A stretch of DNA of 64,000 nt, taken from Streptomyces sp. NRRL F-2664. GTDB taxonomy: Bacteria; Actinomycetota; Actinomycetes; Streptomycetales; Streptomycetaceae. The position numbers and the translations under genes were made by a program. Below the pieces are notes generated by a model. The model saw only the letters and a program-made list of their open reading frames with translations, was not told the origin of the DNA and made no database searches. The stretch spans positions 62,001 to 126,000 of the forward strand of contig NZ_JOFX01000014.1 in NCBI RefSeq assembly GCF_000719345.1, written 5' to 3'. Shown here piece after piece: positions 1 to 8,102 of the stretch; the stretch's first letter is position 1, and the number at the start of each line of letters is the position of its first letter.

Positions 1-832
1 CGTGCCGGCCGATGGTGGCCATCGCCTCCAGCCGCATCAGGGCCGCGCCGTCCCCGTCGAGTACGGCGACCCGGCGGCCGGGGGCGTTCAGGGCCACGCC
101 GAGGGCGACGCTGGAGGCGCAGCCCATGGAGCCGACGACGTAGAGGTTCTGCGGGCGGTCCCAGTCCCGCTCCAGTTCCCGGGCGGTCTTGCCGGTGGTG
201 GCGACGAGCAGGGTGTCCGGGTCCATCGCGGAGACGATGTGGCCGATGGCCTCGGCGCGCTTCATCAGCGGCGGGTGCGCGGGGGCGGCCGGGACGGGGG
301 CCGCGGCGGGAGCCTCGTAGGGGGCGACGGCTCCCTTGGGCACGATGAACGCGAAGGGCAGTCCGGTGGCCGCCATGTGTGCGGCCGCCACGTCGAGGCG
401 CTCGGCGAGCAGTGCGGGCTCGTCGGGAAGCACCTCGTTGCGTACGCCCATCGACGTCAGCATGTCCTGGGTGATCCGGCCCATCAGCTCGTGCTGGGGC
501 TCGTCCGGGCGGCCCGGACGGCCGCGCCAGGTGACGAGGAGCAGGACCGGCAGGCGCAGGGTGTGGCACAGGGAGGTCAGCGGGTTGACGGTGTTGCCGA
601 GGCCGGAGTTCTGCAGGACGACCACGGGGCGGCGCCCGGCGAGGACGGCGCCGGCGGCGAGGGCCACGGCCTCGCCCTCGTTGGCGGCGATGACGTACTC
701 CTGCGGGTGCTCGGCTTCCAGGCAGGAGATGACCGGGCCGAGGAAGGAGCAGGGCACGCCGGTGAACGGGCCGTGCCCCTGCTCCCGGAGCAACTCGACC
801 AGGGTGCGGGGCGGGAGGGCTCCGGCGCTCAC
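1..832 (-). CDS. ppd: phosphonopyruvate decarboxylase (3' end cut by window edge)
   Basis: Thiamine-diphosphate enzyme that decarboxylates phosphonopyruvate to phosphonoacetaldehyde, the step that pulls the unfavourable PEP mutase reaction forward. The visible 277 residues start MSAGALPPRTLVELLREQG, continue with FTGVPCSFLGP and the AANEGEAVALAAG segment carrying the catalytic Glu typical of ThDP enzymes, and reach the cofactor motif GDGAALMR before the window ends, so roughly the last quarter is missing. The start is a GTG whose first bases overlap the stop of pepM (GTGA), so the two are translationally coupled. Pairing with PEP mutase makes the assignment firm. It could not be a sulfopyruvate decarboxylase in this context. 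Confidence 0.93.
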   Translation of the reverse strand, partial: MSAGALPPRTLVELLREQGHGPFTGVPCSFLGPVISCLEAEHPQEYVIAANEGEAVALAAGAVLAGRRPVVVLQNSGLGNTVNPLTSLCHTLRLPVLLLVTWRGRPGRPDEPQHELMGRITQDMLTSMGVRNEVLPDEPALLAERLDVAAAHMAATGLPFAFIVPKGAVAPYEAPAAAPVPAAPAHPPLMKRAEAIGHIVSAMDPDTLLVATTGKTARELERDWDRPQNLYVVGSMGCASSVALGVALNAPGRRVAVLDGDGAALMRLEAMATIGRH

Positions 833-2424
833 TGGCCGCCCTCCCGGGTGGCGAACAGCTCGGTGGCCCGGGCGATGTCGCGTGCGGTCCGCAGTTCGAG
901 CCAGCCGGAGCCGATCTCGACCGCGCCCACCCGGTGCCCGCCCGCCAGCAGGTCGGCGAGGAGGTCGGCCAGGGTGCCCGCGGTGCCGTCGGCGCGGCGC
1001 TTCTCGGCGACCTGGCGCAGGGCGGCGAAGCCCTGGGCGGAGAACACCGCGGCGCCGGCGAACTCCCCGTCCGCACCGGGGCCGGCCACGGCGAGGACCT
1101 CGCTGCCCGAGGCCCCGCCCAGCCGGCGGCCGCCGCGGGCCGCGGAGTCCAGGGTCAGCGGCAGGGCGTCGGCGCGGCGCTCGGCGCCGGGGCCGTCGGA
1201 CACGTCGACGAGGACGGCGATGTCGCCGCCCGCGGCGGTGAGGCGGCGCAGCGGCTCGCCCTCGACGAAGACGTCGCCGGAGACCAGCACGGTGGCACCG
1301 GGGAAGGCCTCGTCCAGGGCGAGGACGGTGCCGGCCGCGTCGGACCCGGCGGGCAGCAGGGTGACGTCCTGCGGGGCCGGCGCGGTGTCGTCGTCCCCGG
1401 TGGCGGACACCGCATCGATGTCCGCCCGGCGCAGTGCGGCGCTCTGCTCGGCCAGCAGGCCGGCGGCGGGGGCGGTGGGCAGGCCGGGGACGACGACGGC
1501 CCGGGCCCGGCCGGCGTACGGGGTGATGAACTCGGCCTCGTGGCGCTTGTGCAGGGGCATGCCCTGGAGGTCGAACACCGTGGACAGGGGCGCGATGCGG
1601 TCCTCGATGCCGGTCGTGCGGTCGTCGCGCAGGATCGATGCGAAGGTCTCGGTGACGGCGGCGATCCCCGCGCGCAGGCCGTGGTTGGCGTAGATGACCA
1701 TCTTGGCGCCGGCCTCTGCCAGTTCGGTGGCGGTGATGGTGTGGTAGGTGGTGGGGACGACGACGACGGGGGTGGGCGGGGTCCAGCGCTCCAGGAAGCG
1801 CAGGATCGGCTCGGGGGAGCTGCCCTTGGCGTGGATCAGTACGGCGTCCGCTCCGGCGGCGGCGTAGGCCTCGCCGCGGCGCAGGGCCTCGTCCATGCCC
1901 CAGCCCGCGATGAGGGCCTCGATCCGGGCGATGACCATGAGGTCGGGGCTGGTCTGCGCGGCCTTGGCGGCGCGCAGCTTGCCGCAGAACTCGGCGACGG
2001 GCGCCAGTTCCTGACGGCCGGGGATGAAGCTGTTGACCTTCGGGAAGCGCTTGTCCTCGATGGACACGCCGGCGATCCCGGCCGCCTCGTAGCGGCGGAT
2101 CATGTTCATGACGTTGTGGGCGTTGCCGTAGCCGGCGTCGCAGTCGGCGACGACGGGAACGTCGACGGCGGCCGCCAACGAGCCGGCGGTCGCGAGCAGT
2201 TCGCTCATGGTCAGGATGTCGGTGTCGGGCACGCCCTGGGAGGCGGAGACCTCCAGGCCGCTCGACCAGACGCCGTCGAAGCCGGCCCGTTCGGCGAGGC
2301 GGGCGCCGAGGGGGTTGTGCGCGCCGATGATGCGTACGGTGCCCGGGCGGGCGAAGAGGTCCCGGAGCCGCCGGGCTCCGGTCGTCCTGTGGTCCCCGCG
2401 TGCCTCTGTCGTCCCAGTGGTCAT
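829..2424 (-). CDS. pepM: phosphoenolpyruvate mutase with a C-terminal degenerate nucleotidyltransferase-like domain
   Basis: Isomerises PEP to phosphonopyruvate, forming the C-P bond that opens nearly all phosphonate pathways. The 531-residue protein has a PEP mutase/isocitrate lyase fold over about residues 20-300: WSSGLEVSASQGVPD near 53-67, metal-binding DCDAGYG (94-100) and the diagnostic EDKRFPKVNS (123-132), which separates PEP mutase from its lyase relatives. Residues about 310-531 resemble a sugar-nucleotide-type NTP transferase: GDVFVEGEP, then a terminal WLELRTARDIARA like the usual W-x-EIDTPEDL. Where the nucleotide-binding GxGxR loop should be, it reads VVVPGLPTAPAA, so this half may be inactive. 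Fosfomycin Fom1 is a known PEP mutase/cytidylyltransferase fusion. The ATG at 2424 follows AGGAGA; an upstream extension of the frame lacks such a site. Confidence 0.93.
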   Translation of the reverse strand: MTTGTTEARGDHRTTGARRLRDLFARPGTVRIIGAHNPLGARLAERAGFDGVWSSGLEVSASQGVPDTDILTMSELLATAGSLAAAVDVPVVADCDAGYGNAHNVMNMIRRYEAAGIAGVSIEDKRFPKVNSFIPGRQELAPVAEFCGKLRAAKAAQTSPDLMVIARIEALIAGWGMDEALRRGEAYAAAGADAVLIHAKGSSPEPILRFLERWTPPTPVVVVPTTYHTITATELAEAGAKMVIYANHGLRAGIAAVTETFASILRDDRTTGIEDRIAPLSTVFDLQGMPLHKRHEAEFITPYAGRARAVVVPGLPTAPAAGLLAEQSAALRRADIDAVSATGDDDTAPAPQDVTLLPAGSDAAGTVLALDEAFPGATVLVSGDVFVEGEPLRRLTAAGGDIAVLVDVSDGPGAERRADALPLTLDSAARGGRRLGGASGSEVLAVAGPGADGEFAGAAVFSAQGFAALRQVAEKRRADGTAGTLADLLADLLAGGHRVGAVEIGSGWLELRTARDIARATELFATREGGQ

Positions 2425-2530
2425 GACGATTCTCCTGTTGTCCGCATTCGTGCGTGAGGGGGGCGCAGCATCATCGGGGCGGCCCACACCATGCAATTGC
2501 CGGAAATTCAAATGGTCGGGGTGAATGGAG

Positions 2531-2548
2531 GGGCGGAGCATTCCGCCC
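2531..2548 (-). terminator. short inverted repeat between PPTase and pepM
   Basis: A 7-bp perfect inverted repeat (GGGCGGA/TCCGCCC, 4-nt loop) lies just past the PPTase stop. There is no T-run. The 142-nt gap also holds an unusually AT-rich stretch at 2491-2516, which could be the pepM promoter. It suggests that pepM-ppd is a separate transcription unit from the operon to its right. Confidence 0.35.
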
Positions 2549-2566
2549 GCGGCCCGGAATTCCTGT

Positions 2567-3241
2567 TCATACGGTGACGGCCGTGAGGACCAGCCCGTCG
2601 GCCACCAGCCAGCGGCCCTCGAAATGGCGGACGGTACGGCCGGCCACTTCCGGGCCGTCCACCAGCAGGCGGGCGTGGAACGCGCCGCCGGTGGCGGCCG
2701 GGTCCGGTTCCGGGTGGAACCGCAGTTCGGCCTGGGTGAAGTCGAGCCAGCGCCCGGTGAGCGGGAACCACGCCTTGTAGACGGACTCCTTGGCGCTGAA
2801 GAGGACCGTGTCCCAGTGCAGCCCAGGCCCGGACCGGGCGAGCGTCCGCAGCCGGACGCGCTCGTGCGGGAGCGCCACCGCCTCCAGGACCCCGGGAGGC
2901 AGCGGGACGTGCGGTTCGGCGTCGATGCCGAGTCCCGTCAGCTCCGTGGACCGGGCGGCGGCCGCCGCCCGGTAGCCGTCGCAGTGGGTGATGGCTCCGG
3001 CCACCCCGGCGGGCCACAGCGGCTCCCCGGAGCCGCCCACGGGAACGGGGCCCGCAGGCACCCCCAGGCGGTCCAGCGCGCGGCGGGCGCAGAGCCGCCC
3101 GGTGGCGAAGGTCCGCCGGCGACCCTGGGCGGCGCGCGCCACGGCCGCCCGTTCCACCGGGTGCAGGCGGGCCTCGGCCCCGGGGACGTCCGCGTACTCG
3201 GCCGAGCTGGCCACGCAGGCGGGGAGGATCCGTTCGATCAC
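2567..3241 (-). CDS. 4'-phosphopantetheinyl transferase (Sfp/EntD superfamily)
   Basis: Transfers phosphopantetheine from CoA to the serine of carrier proteins, here presumably the three discrete ACPs and the four ACP domains of the neighbouring PKSs. The 224-residue protein carries both superfamily signatures: GIDAE (105-109, magnesium ligands) and FSAKESVYKAW (148-158). KESVYKAWFP with a preceding HCDGY is typical of the EntD-like actinomycete group. The start is a GTG overlapping the stop of the MFS gene (GTGA), giving tight coupling to the transporter. A dedicated PPTase inside a cluster is common where discrete ACPs are used. Confidence 0.93.
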   Translation of the reverse strand: MIERILPACVASSAEYADVPGAEARLHPVERAAVARAAQGRRRTFATGRLCARRALDRLGVPAGPVPVGGSGEPLWPAGVAGAITHCDGYRAAAAARSTELTGLGIDAEPHVPLPPGVLEAVALPHERVRLRTLARSGPGLHWDTVLFSAKESVYKAWFPLTGRWLDFTQAELRFHPEPDPAATGGAFHARLLVDGPEVAGRTVRHFEGRWLVADGLVLTAVTV

Positions 3242-4902
3242 GTCGTACGCCCCCCGCCGGCGTGCTCCGCGGCCGCGTCCTGCGCGGCCCCGTCCCGGTC
3301 GGCCCCGTCCTGGGCGGCCCCGTGCTCCGCGCCGGCGCGCCCCGGGCCCGCGAAGAGGCCCGCCACCGCGCCGAGGGCGGCCACCACCGCGGTGGCCAGC
3401 AGGGCGTGCTGCATGCCCTCCAGGAACACCGCCTGGGCGATGTCCGTGAGGGCGGCCCGCGAGGCGTCCGCGGTCCCCGGGTCCGGTGCGAGGCCCACGG
3501 CCACCGCCCGCACGGCCCCGTCCAGGTCCTCCGGGGCGATCCCGGCGCCCTGCGCGGCGAGACGGTCCGGCAGGGCCGACGCTGCGTGGGCGGCGACGAG
3601 GGCGCCCGCGGTCGCGGTGCCCAGACTGCCGCCCACCTGCATCGCCGTCTGCTGCATCCCGCCCGCCACACCGGACAGTTCGACGGGTGCGCTGCTGATG
3701 ACCAGCTTGGTCGCCCCGACCATGACCGGGCTGAAGCCGAGCCCGAGCAGGAAGAAGCACAGGGTGGTGTCCAGCGTCCCGGACTGCGCGTCCAGCCCGG
3801 ACAGGGCGCACAGGGCGGCCGCCGTCACCAGCAGTCCGGCGACCACCGGGGCCCGGGGGCCGGACCGGCTGATCCACATCGCCGCGAACGGCGCTCCGAC
3901 GATCATCAGCAGGGTCAGGCCCAGGACGCGCACGCCCGACTCGGCCGGGGTCAGCGCGAGCACGTTCTGCAAGTAGAAGATGAGGACGAAGGGCGCGCCG
4001 AACATCACGAAGGACATGGCGAGCATGGCCAGGACGCCGACGGTGAACCGCCGCGACCGGAAGAGCCGGGGCGGCACCAGCGGGTCGGGGGCGCGCCGCT
4101 CCCACCAGGTGAAGAGGGCGCCGAGCAGCAGTGCCGCGGCCGGCAGCGCCAGGGTCCGGGCGTCGGGTCGGCCCCGGTCGGCGACCGTGGCCAGACCTGC
4201 GACGAGCAGGCACAGCGCCGCGCCGAGGACGGCCATGCCGGGCAGGTCCAGCCGGCCGGGCGGCCGCTCGGCGCGTACGTCGCGCAGCACGGTGACGCCC
4301 AGGACGAGGGCAAGCGCGCCGAGCGGCACGTTGACGAAGAAGACCCAGCCCCAGGAGGCGTGTTCGACGAGCAGGCCGCCCACCACGGGGCCGGCCGCGG
4401 TGGACGCGGCGATGACGGCGCTGCGCACGGCGATCGGCATGGTGAGCCGGTCGGCCGGGAAGGCGGTGCGCAGCAGGCCGAGGGTGGCGGGCTGCATCAG
4501 CGCGCCGAACACGCCCTGGAGGACGCGCAGGGCGATGACCCAGCCCAGGCTGCCGGAGGCGCCGATGGCCACCGAGGTGGCGGTGAAGCCCGCGGCGCCG
4601 ATGAGGAAGACGGTGCGGTGGCCGTAGCGGTCGCCGAGCCTGCCCGCGGCGATGAGCAGGGCGGCGACGGCGAGCAGGTAGCCGTTCGTCACCCACTGGA
4701 TGCCGGTCAGGCTCGCGTCGAGGTCGGCCTGCATGGCCGGCTGGGCGACGGTGACGATGGTGCCGTCGAGCGAGACCATCATGGCCCCGACCGACAGGGT
4801 GAGCAGGGTCAGCCAGGGGTGGCCCCGCACTCCGCGGCGCGGCGGGGAGGGCGCGCCGCCCCGCCCCTCCGCGGCCGCGGTGTGTCCGGTCGCCCCGCTC
4901 AT
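3238..4902 (-). CDS. MFS drug exporter, DHA2 (EmrB/QacA, 14-TM) family
   Basis: Proton-driven membrane exporter, the likely route out for the product and a self-protection factor. The 554-residue protein has a short hydrophilic N-terminus and then WLTLLTLSVGAMMVSLDGTIV, the TM1 signature of this family, followed by IQWVTNGYLLAVAAL, the loop GRLGDRYGHRTVF between TM2 and TM3, and about 14 hydrophobic segments in all. Residues after about 510 are Ala/Gly/Asp-rich, cytoplasmic and not conserved-looking. The ATG overlaps the stop of the hydroxylase gene (ATGA), and its own stop overlaps the PPTase start, so the three genes form one coupled operon. Confidence 0.93.
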   Translation of the reverse strand: MSGATGHTAAAEGRGGAPSPPRRGVRGHPWLTLLTLSVGAMMVSLDGTIVTVAQPAMQADLDASLTGIQWVTNGYLLAVAALLIAAGRLGDRYGHRTVFLIGAAGFTATSVAIGASGSLGWVIALRVLQGVFGALMQPATLGLLRTAFPADRLTMPIAVRSAVIAASTAAGPVVGGLLVEHASWGWVFFVNVPLGALALVLGVTVLRDVRAERPPGRLDLPGMAVLGAALCLLVAGLATVADRGRPDARTLALPAAALLLGALFTWWERRAPDPLVPPRLFRSRRFTVGVLAMLAMSFVMFGAPFVLIFYLQNVLALTPAESGVRVLGLTLLMIVGAPFAAMWISRSGPRAPVVAGLLVTAAALCALSGLDAQSGTLDTTLCFFLLGLGFSPVMVGATKLVISSAPVELSGVAGGMQQTAMQVGGSLGTATAGALVAAHAASALPDRLAAQGAGIAPEDLDGAVRAVAVGLAPDPGTADASRAALTDIAQAVFLEGMQHALLATAVVAALGAVAGLFAGPGRAGAEHGAAQDGADRDGAAQDAAAEHAGGGRTT

Positions 4903-5834
4903 GTCAGGAGTTCACCCGGCTGTCCCGTGGGCGCCGCGGTGGTGGTCCGGCCCGAGCCGTCGCGTCCGCCGGGCCCCTCCTCGGCGGGCTTCCAGCCGGG
5001 CGGCCCGAAGACGTAGCCGAGCTTGTGGCGCAGGGTGCTCGCGCCGCGCACGTCGCGGAACATGTTCGCGAACTCGTGGACCTGGATCTTCCAGATGGAG
5101 AAGGTCTCGAGCTGCTTGGTCAGGCCGTAGGTGGGACGCTGCACCTCCGGCTGGAAGGTGCCGAAGATCCGGTCCCACAGGATGAGGATGCTGCCGAAGT
5201 TCTTGTCCAGGTATTCCGGGTCGTTGCCGTGGTGCACGCGGTGGTGCGAGGGCGTCACGAAGACGTACTCGAACCAGCGCGGGAGCTTCCCGATCTTCTC
5301 GGTGTGCGCGAAGAGCCCGTACACGAGGTGGGCCGAGTGCATCGTGAAGACCAGTGCGGGGTGCACGCCCAGCAGCGGGAGCGGCAGCCAGATCATCTTC
5401 TCGAACCACTGGGCCCACTTGCGGCGCAGCGCGGTCGAGAGGTTGAAGTACTGGCTGGAGTGGTGCACCTGGTGGCCGGCCCAGATGAGCCGGATGCCGT
5501 GCGCGGCGCGGTGGTACCAGTAGAGGAGGAACTCCACGCCGAAGAAGAGCACGACCCACGTGGTCCAGGACGAGGACGACAGGTGCCACGGCGCCACGTA
5601 CTCGTAGACGAGCAGATAGAGCGCCAGCGCCACGGTCCGCAGCAGGGTGGACGACAACAGGGCGCCGAAGCCCGTGAGGATGCTCGCCCGGTGGTCCCGC
5701 AGGTCGTAACCGGGCCGCTCGTCGTGGTCGTCGCCGTACTTGATCGCCAGCATCTCGATCGCGATCAGCAACGCCATGGCGGGCAGGGCGTAGACCGCTG
5801 GATCGTGCAGCCGGTCTATGACCTTATCGAGCAT
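4899..5834 (-). CDS. fatty acid hydroxylase / sterol desaturase family di-iron membrane enzyme
   Basis: Integral membrane di-iron oxygenase of the sterol desaturase/fatty acid hydroxylase superfamily, which hydroxylates or desaturates lipid-like chains. In 311 residues there are several hydrophobic helices (about 14-32, 52-80, 92-107, 148-172) and the three histidine clusters of the family: HRAAH (108-112), HQVHH (121-125) and HHRVHH (197-202), with further histidines at 166 and 177. It opens the operon with a GAGGAGAGAG ribosome site. In this setting it probably acts on the acyl/polyketide chain or on a lipid product; the exact substrate cannot be read from the sequence. Confidence 0.88.
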   Translation of the reverse strand: MLDKVIDRLHDPAVYALPAMALLIAIEMLAIKYGDDHDERPGYDLRDHRASILTGFGALLSSTLLRTVALALYLLVYEYVAPWHLSSSSWTTWVVLFFGVEFLLYWYHRAAHGIRLIWAGHQVHHSSQYFNLSTALRRKWAQWFEKMIWLPLPLLGVHPALVFTMHSAHLVYGLFAHTEKIGKLPRWFEYVFVTPSHHRVHHGNDPEYLDKNFGSILILWDRIFGTFQPEVQRPTYGLTKQLETFSIWKIQVHEFANMFRDVRGASTLRHKLGYVFGPPGWKPAEEGPGGRDGSGRTTTAAPTGQPGELLT

Positions 5835-5862
5835 CGCTCTCTCCTCGTTTCGACTTCCGCAA

Positions 5863-5896
5863 AAGCCTAAACACGCTCCCTAAAAAGCCCCCTAAA
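5863..5896 (-). promoter_or_regulatory. putative SARP-type promoter of the hydroxylase-MFS-PPTase operon
   Basis: Read on the minus strand, TTTAGGG occurs at 5896-5890 and again at 5884-5878 (12-bp period), followed after 9 nt by a -10-like TAGGCT at 5868-5863, itself within a third TTTAGGC. A fourth weaker copy, TTAAGGC, lies at 5908-5902. Direct heptamers about one helical turn apart, 8-9 nt before the -10 box, are the layout of SARP operators. The hydroxylase ATG is about 30 nt downstream. Confidence 0.55.
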
Positions 5897-5949
5897 GCCC
5901 GCCTTAACTTCTGCCTGCACTCCTGACAAGAGCCCTGCGGGCAGAACTG

Positions 5950-5982
5950 TTTAGTGTCGTTTTAGCGAGCCCCCGGTACGCT
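5950..5982 (+). promoter_or_regulatory. putative SARP-type promoter of the type II/type I PKS operon
   Basis: TTTAGTG (5950-5956), a 4-nt spacer and TTTAGCG (5961-5967) form an exact 11-bp-period direct repeat. Nine nucleotides later comes TACGCT (5977-5982), a good -10 box, with no recognisable -35. This matches how SARP activators replace the -35 element. The first gene starts at 6078. Confidence 0.6.
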
Positions 5983-6077
5983 CGCCGTCGGCCCGGCGGG
6001 AAATGCAATTCCCGGTGCCGTCACCACCTCTTTTTCGAGGAACGGACGGGCCGCAATGATCCAGGAACGGGGGGCGA

Positions 6078-6881
6078 ATGGGCGGGGACGGTCTCGCGGT
6101 CCGCAGGGAGCGGACGGCCCGCGGTGCCCGGCCGGTGCGCGTGCTCGCCCTGCACGGACTGGCCGCGAGCGCGACCGCCTGGGCCGCCTTCGGCGAACAC
6201 GCGTCCGACGACGTCGAATTGTGGACGGCCGAGCTGCCGTGGGGCGTCGGCGGGCCGACCTCGTGGAGCCACCGCGGCGACCCCGCCGAGTGGATCGGCC
6301 GCGCCCTGGCCGCGGTCCCCGGCGGGGCCGACGTCCTCGTCGCGCACTCCTTCTCGGCGGTCCTCGCGGTGGAGCACCTCGCCCGTGCGCCCCGGGCCGT
6401 GCGGCCCCGCGCCCTGGTCGCCGTGTCGCCCTTCCACCGCCGCGACCCGGCCGACTTCCGCTGGGACGACGCGGGGCACTACCTCGGCATCTTCCAGGAG
6501 GTGTTCGAGGAGGCGCTGGGCGCCGCCTCGGCGCGGCGACTGTCCGCCCGGACCCGGCGGGACATGGCGCTGCTCGTGCGCGACCGCGTCGGCCCGTACG
6601 GCTGGCGGCGGTTCTGGGAGAGCTACCTGCGCAGCCCCTTCGTCGACCTCGGTGGCCTCGACCTGCCGGTCCTCGCCGTGGCCGGGGAGCACGACCGTTT
6701 CGCGCCGCCCCGGGAGGCCGCCCTGCTGGCCGCCGCACTGCCCCGGGCACGGTTCGAACTCCTGCAGGACTGCGGGCACTTCCCGATGACCGAGCAGCCC
6801 CGGGCGTTCGCCGACGCCGTGCACCGGCTGATCGCCGCGGCGGCCACGCCGCCGTCCGCGGCTCCGACGAGAGCGAGTTGA
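6078..6881 (+). CDS. alpha/beta hydrolase
   Basis: A 267-residue alpha/beta-hydrolase-fold protein. The oxyanion segment LALHGLAAS is near 23-31, the nucleophile is probably S91 in VAHSFSA (the family usually has GxSxG; here the last Gly is Ala and the first is Ala), the acid D206 in GEHDRF, and the base H234 in DCGHFPMTEQP. There is no signal peptide. It could release or edit acyl chains from the carrier proteins, because no PKS in the window ends in a thioesterase domain, or hydrolyse an ester late in the pathway. ATG chosen with GGAACGGGGGG upstream. It is the first gene of the plus-strand operon and lies 3 nt from the following KS. Confidence 0.82.
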   Translation: MGGDGLAVRRERTARGARPVRVLALHGLAASATAWAAFGEHASDDVELWTAELPWGVGGPTSWSHRGDPAEWIGRALAAVPGGADVLVAHSFSAVLAVEHLARAPRAVRPRALVAVSPFHRRDPADFRWDDAGHYLGIFQEVFEEALGAASARRLSARTRRDMALLVRDRVGPYGWRRFWESYLRSPFVDLGGLDLPVLAVAGEHDRFAPPREAALLAAALPRARFELLQDCGHFPMTEQPRAFADAVHRLIAAAATPPSAAPTRAS

Positions 6882-6884
6882 CCC

Positions 6885-8102
6885 GTGCGCCCCTCTGCCA
6901 CCGCCGACGTCTTCGTGACCGGGATCGGCGCCGTCAGCTGTCTCGGTGCGACCGCGGACGCGTTCTGGACCGGGCTGCAGGCCGCTGCCGCCCCGCCCAC
7001 GCCGGTGCGCGGGCTCACCGAGCGCGTGCCGGACGTACGCGCCTACCAGGTGCCCGACGCGGACGGACCGGCCGACGCCCCGGACGGCGCCCTGGGCCGG
7101 GCCGCGCGCTTCGCGCTGAGCGCCGCCCGCGAGGCGGTCGGCGACGCGGGTCTCGCGGCGCCCGAGATCGCGGAGGCCGCCGTGGTGATCGGCACGGCCG
7201 TGGGCGAGAGCGGCGGGCGCGAGAGCGGCCCGGGCCAGGGGGGCGACCGGGACGGCGGGGGCGCCGGGGCCGTGCCGGCGGCCGCCGGGCCCTGGGAGCC
7301 CATGTTCTCCGTCGCCGCCGCGGTGGGCGCCGAACTCAGCACCTTCGGCACGAACATCAGCGTGAGCAACGCCTGCGCGGCCAGCGGATACGCCCTGTCC
7401 GTCGCCGTGGACATGATCCGCCGGGGCGAGGCCGACACCGTGCTGCTGGGAGGAGCGGAGGGCATCTCCCGGGTGCCCCTGGCCGGCTTCAGCCGGCTGG
7501 GCGCGGTCGACCCCGAGGCCTGCCGGCCCTTCGACGCCGGCCGCCGCGGGACCGTCTTCGGCGAGGGGGCCGCCGTGCTGGTCCTGCAGTCCGCCCGGGC
7601 CGCGGCCGGCCGGCCCGTCTACGGCAGGGTGCTGGGGACCGCGTGGAGCTGCGACGCCCACCACCCCACCGCGCCCGATCCGGGCGGCGAACAGCTGGTA
7701 CGGGTGGCCCGTGCGGCCCTGACGGAGGCCGGGTGCGGTCCCGCCGACGTCGGGTGCGTCATCCCGCACGGCACCGGCACCCGGCAGAACGACGTGGTCG
7801 AGTACCAGGTGCTGCGGGAGGTCCTCGGCGACCGGGTCGCGGACACCCCGCTGTTCAGCCTGAAGGCCTTCATCGGGCACACCGCCGGCGCCGCGGCCGC
7901 CTTCGCCGCCGTGTCCGCCGCGCTCATGGCCCGGCACGGCCGGATCCCGGCGAACGTCCCCCTCGCGGAGCCGGACCCGCAGTGCCCGGTCCGGCTGCCG
8001 CAGGACGGGCCGACGCCGCTGCGGCAGCCCCACGTCCTGGTCAACGCGTACGCGTTCGGCGGCAGCAACTTCACGATGGTGTTCGGGGGCGGGGAACGGT
8101 GA
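6885..8102 (+). CDS. beta-ketoacyl-ACP synthase (KAS II/FabF-like), catalytic triad intact
   Basis: Decarboxylative Claisen condensing enzyme acting on ACP-bound chains. The 405-residue protein has the full Cys-His-His set: C164 in SNACAASG, H295 in PHGTGT and H332 in FIGHTAGA, plus the C-terminal NAYAFGGSN. An insertion rich in Gly/Asp/Glu sits at about 108-126. The start is a GTG close behind the hydrolase stop; the ribosome site is weak. The next gene overlaps its stop (GTGA) and encodes a pseudo-KS, so the two probably form a heterodimer like KS/chain-length-factor or the KS pairs of aryl polyene clusters. Confidence 0.9.
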   Translation: MRPSATADVFVTGIGAVSCLGATADAFWTGLQAAAAPPTPVRGLTERVPDVRAYQVPDADGPADAPDGALGRAARFALSAAREAVGDAGLAAPEIAEAAVVIGTAVGESGGRESGPGQGGDRDGGGAGAVPAAAGPWEPMFSVAAAVGAELSTFGTNISVSNACAASGYALSVAVDMIRRGEADTVLLGGAEGISRVPLAGFSRLGAVDPEACRPFDAGRRGTVFGEGAAVLVLQSARAAAGRPVYGRVLGTAWSCDAHHPTAPDPGGEQLVRVARAALTEAGCGPADVGCVIPHGTGTRQNDVVEYQVLREVLGDRVADTPLFSLKAFIGHTAGAAAAFAAVSAALMARHGRIPANVPLAEPDPQCPVRLPQDGPTPLRQPHVLVNAYAFGGSNFTMVFGGGER

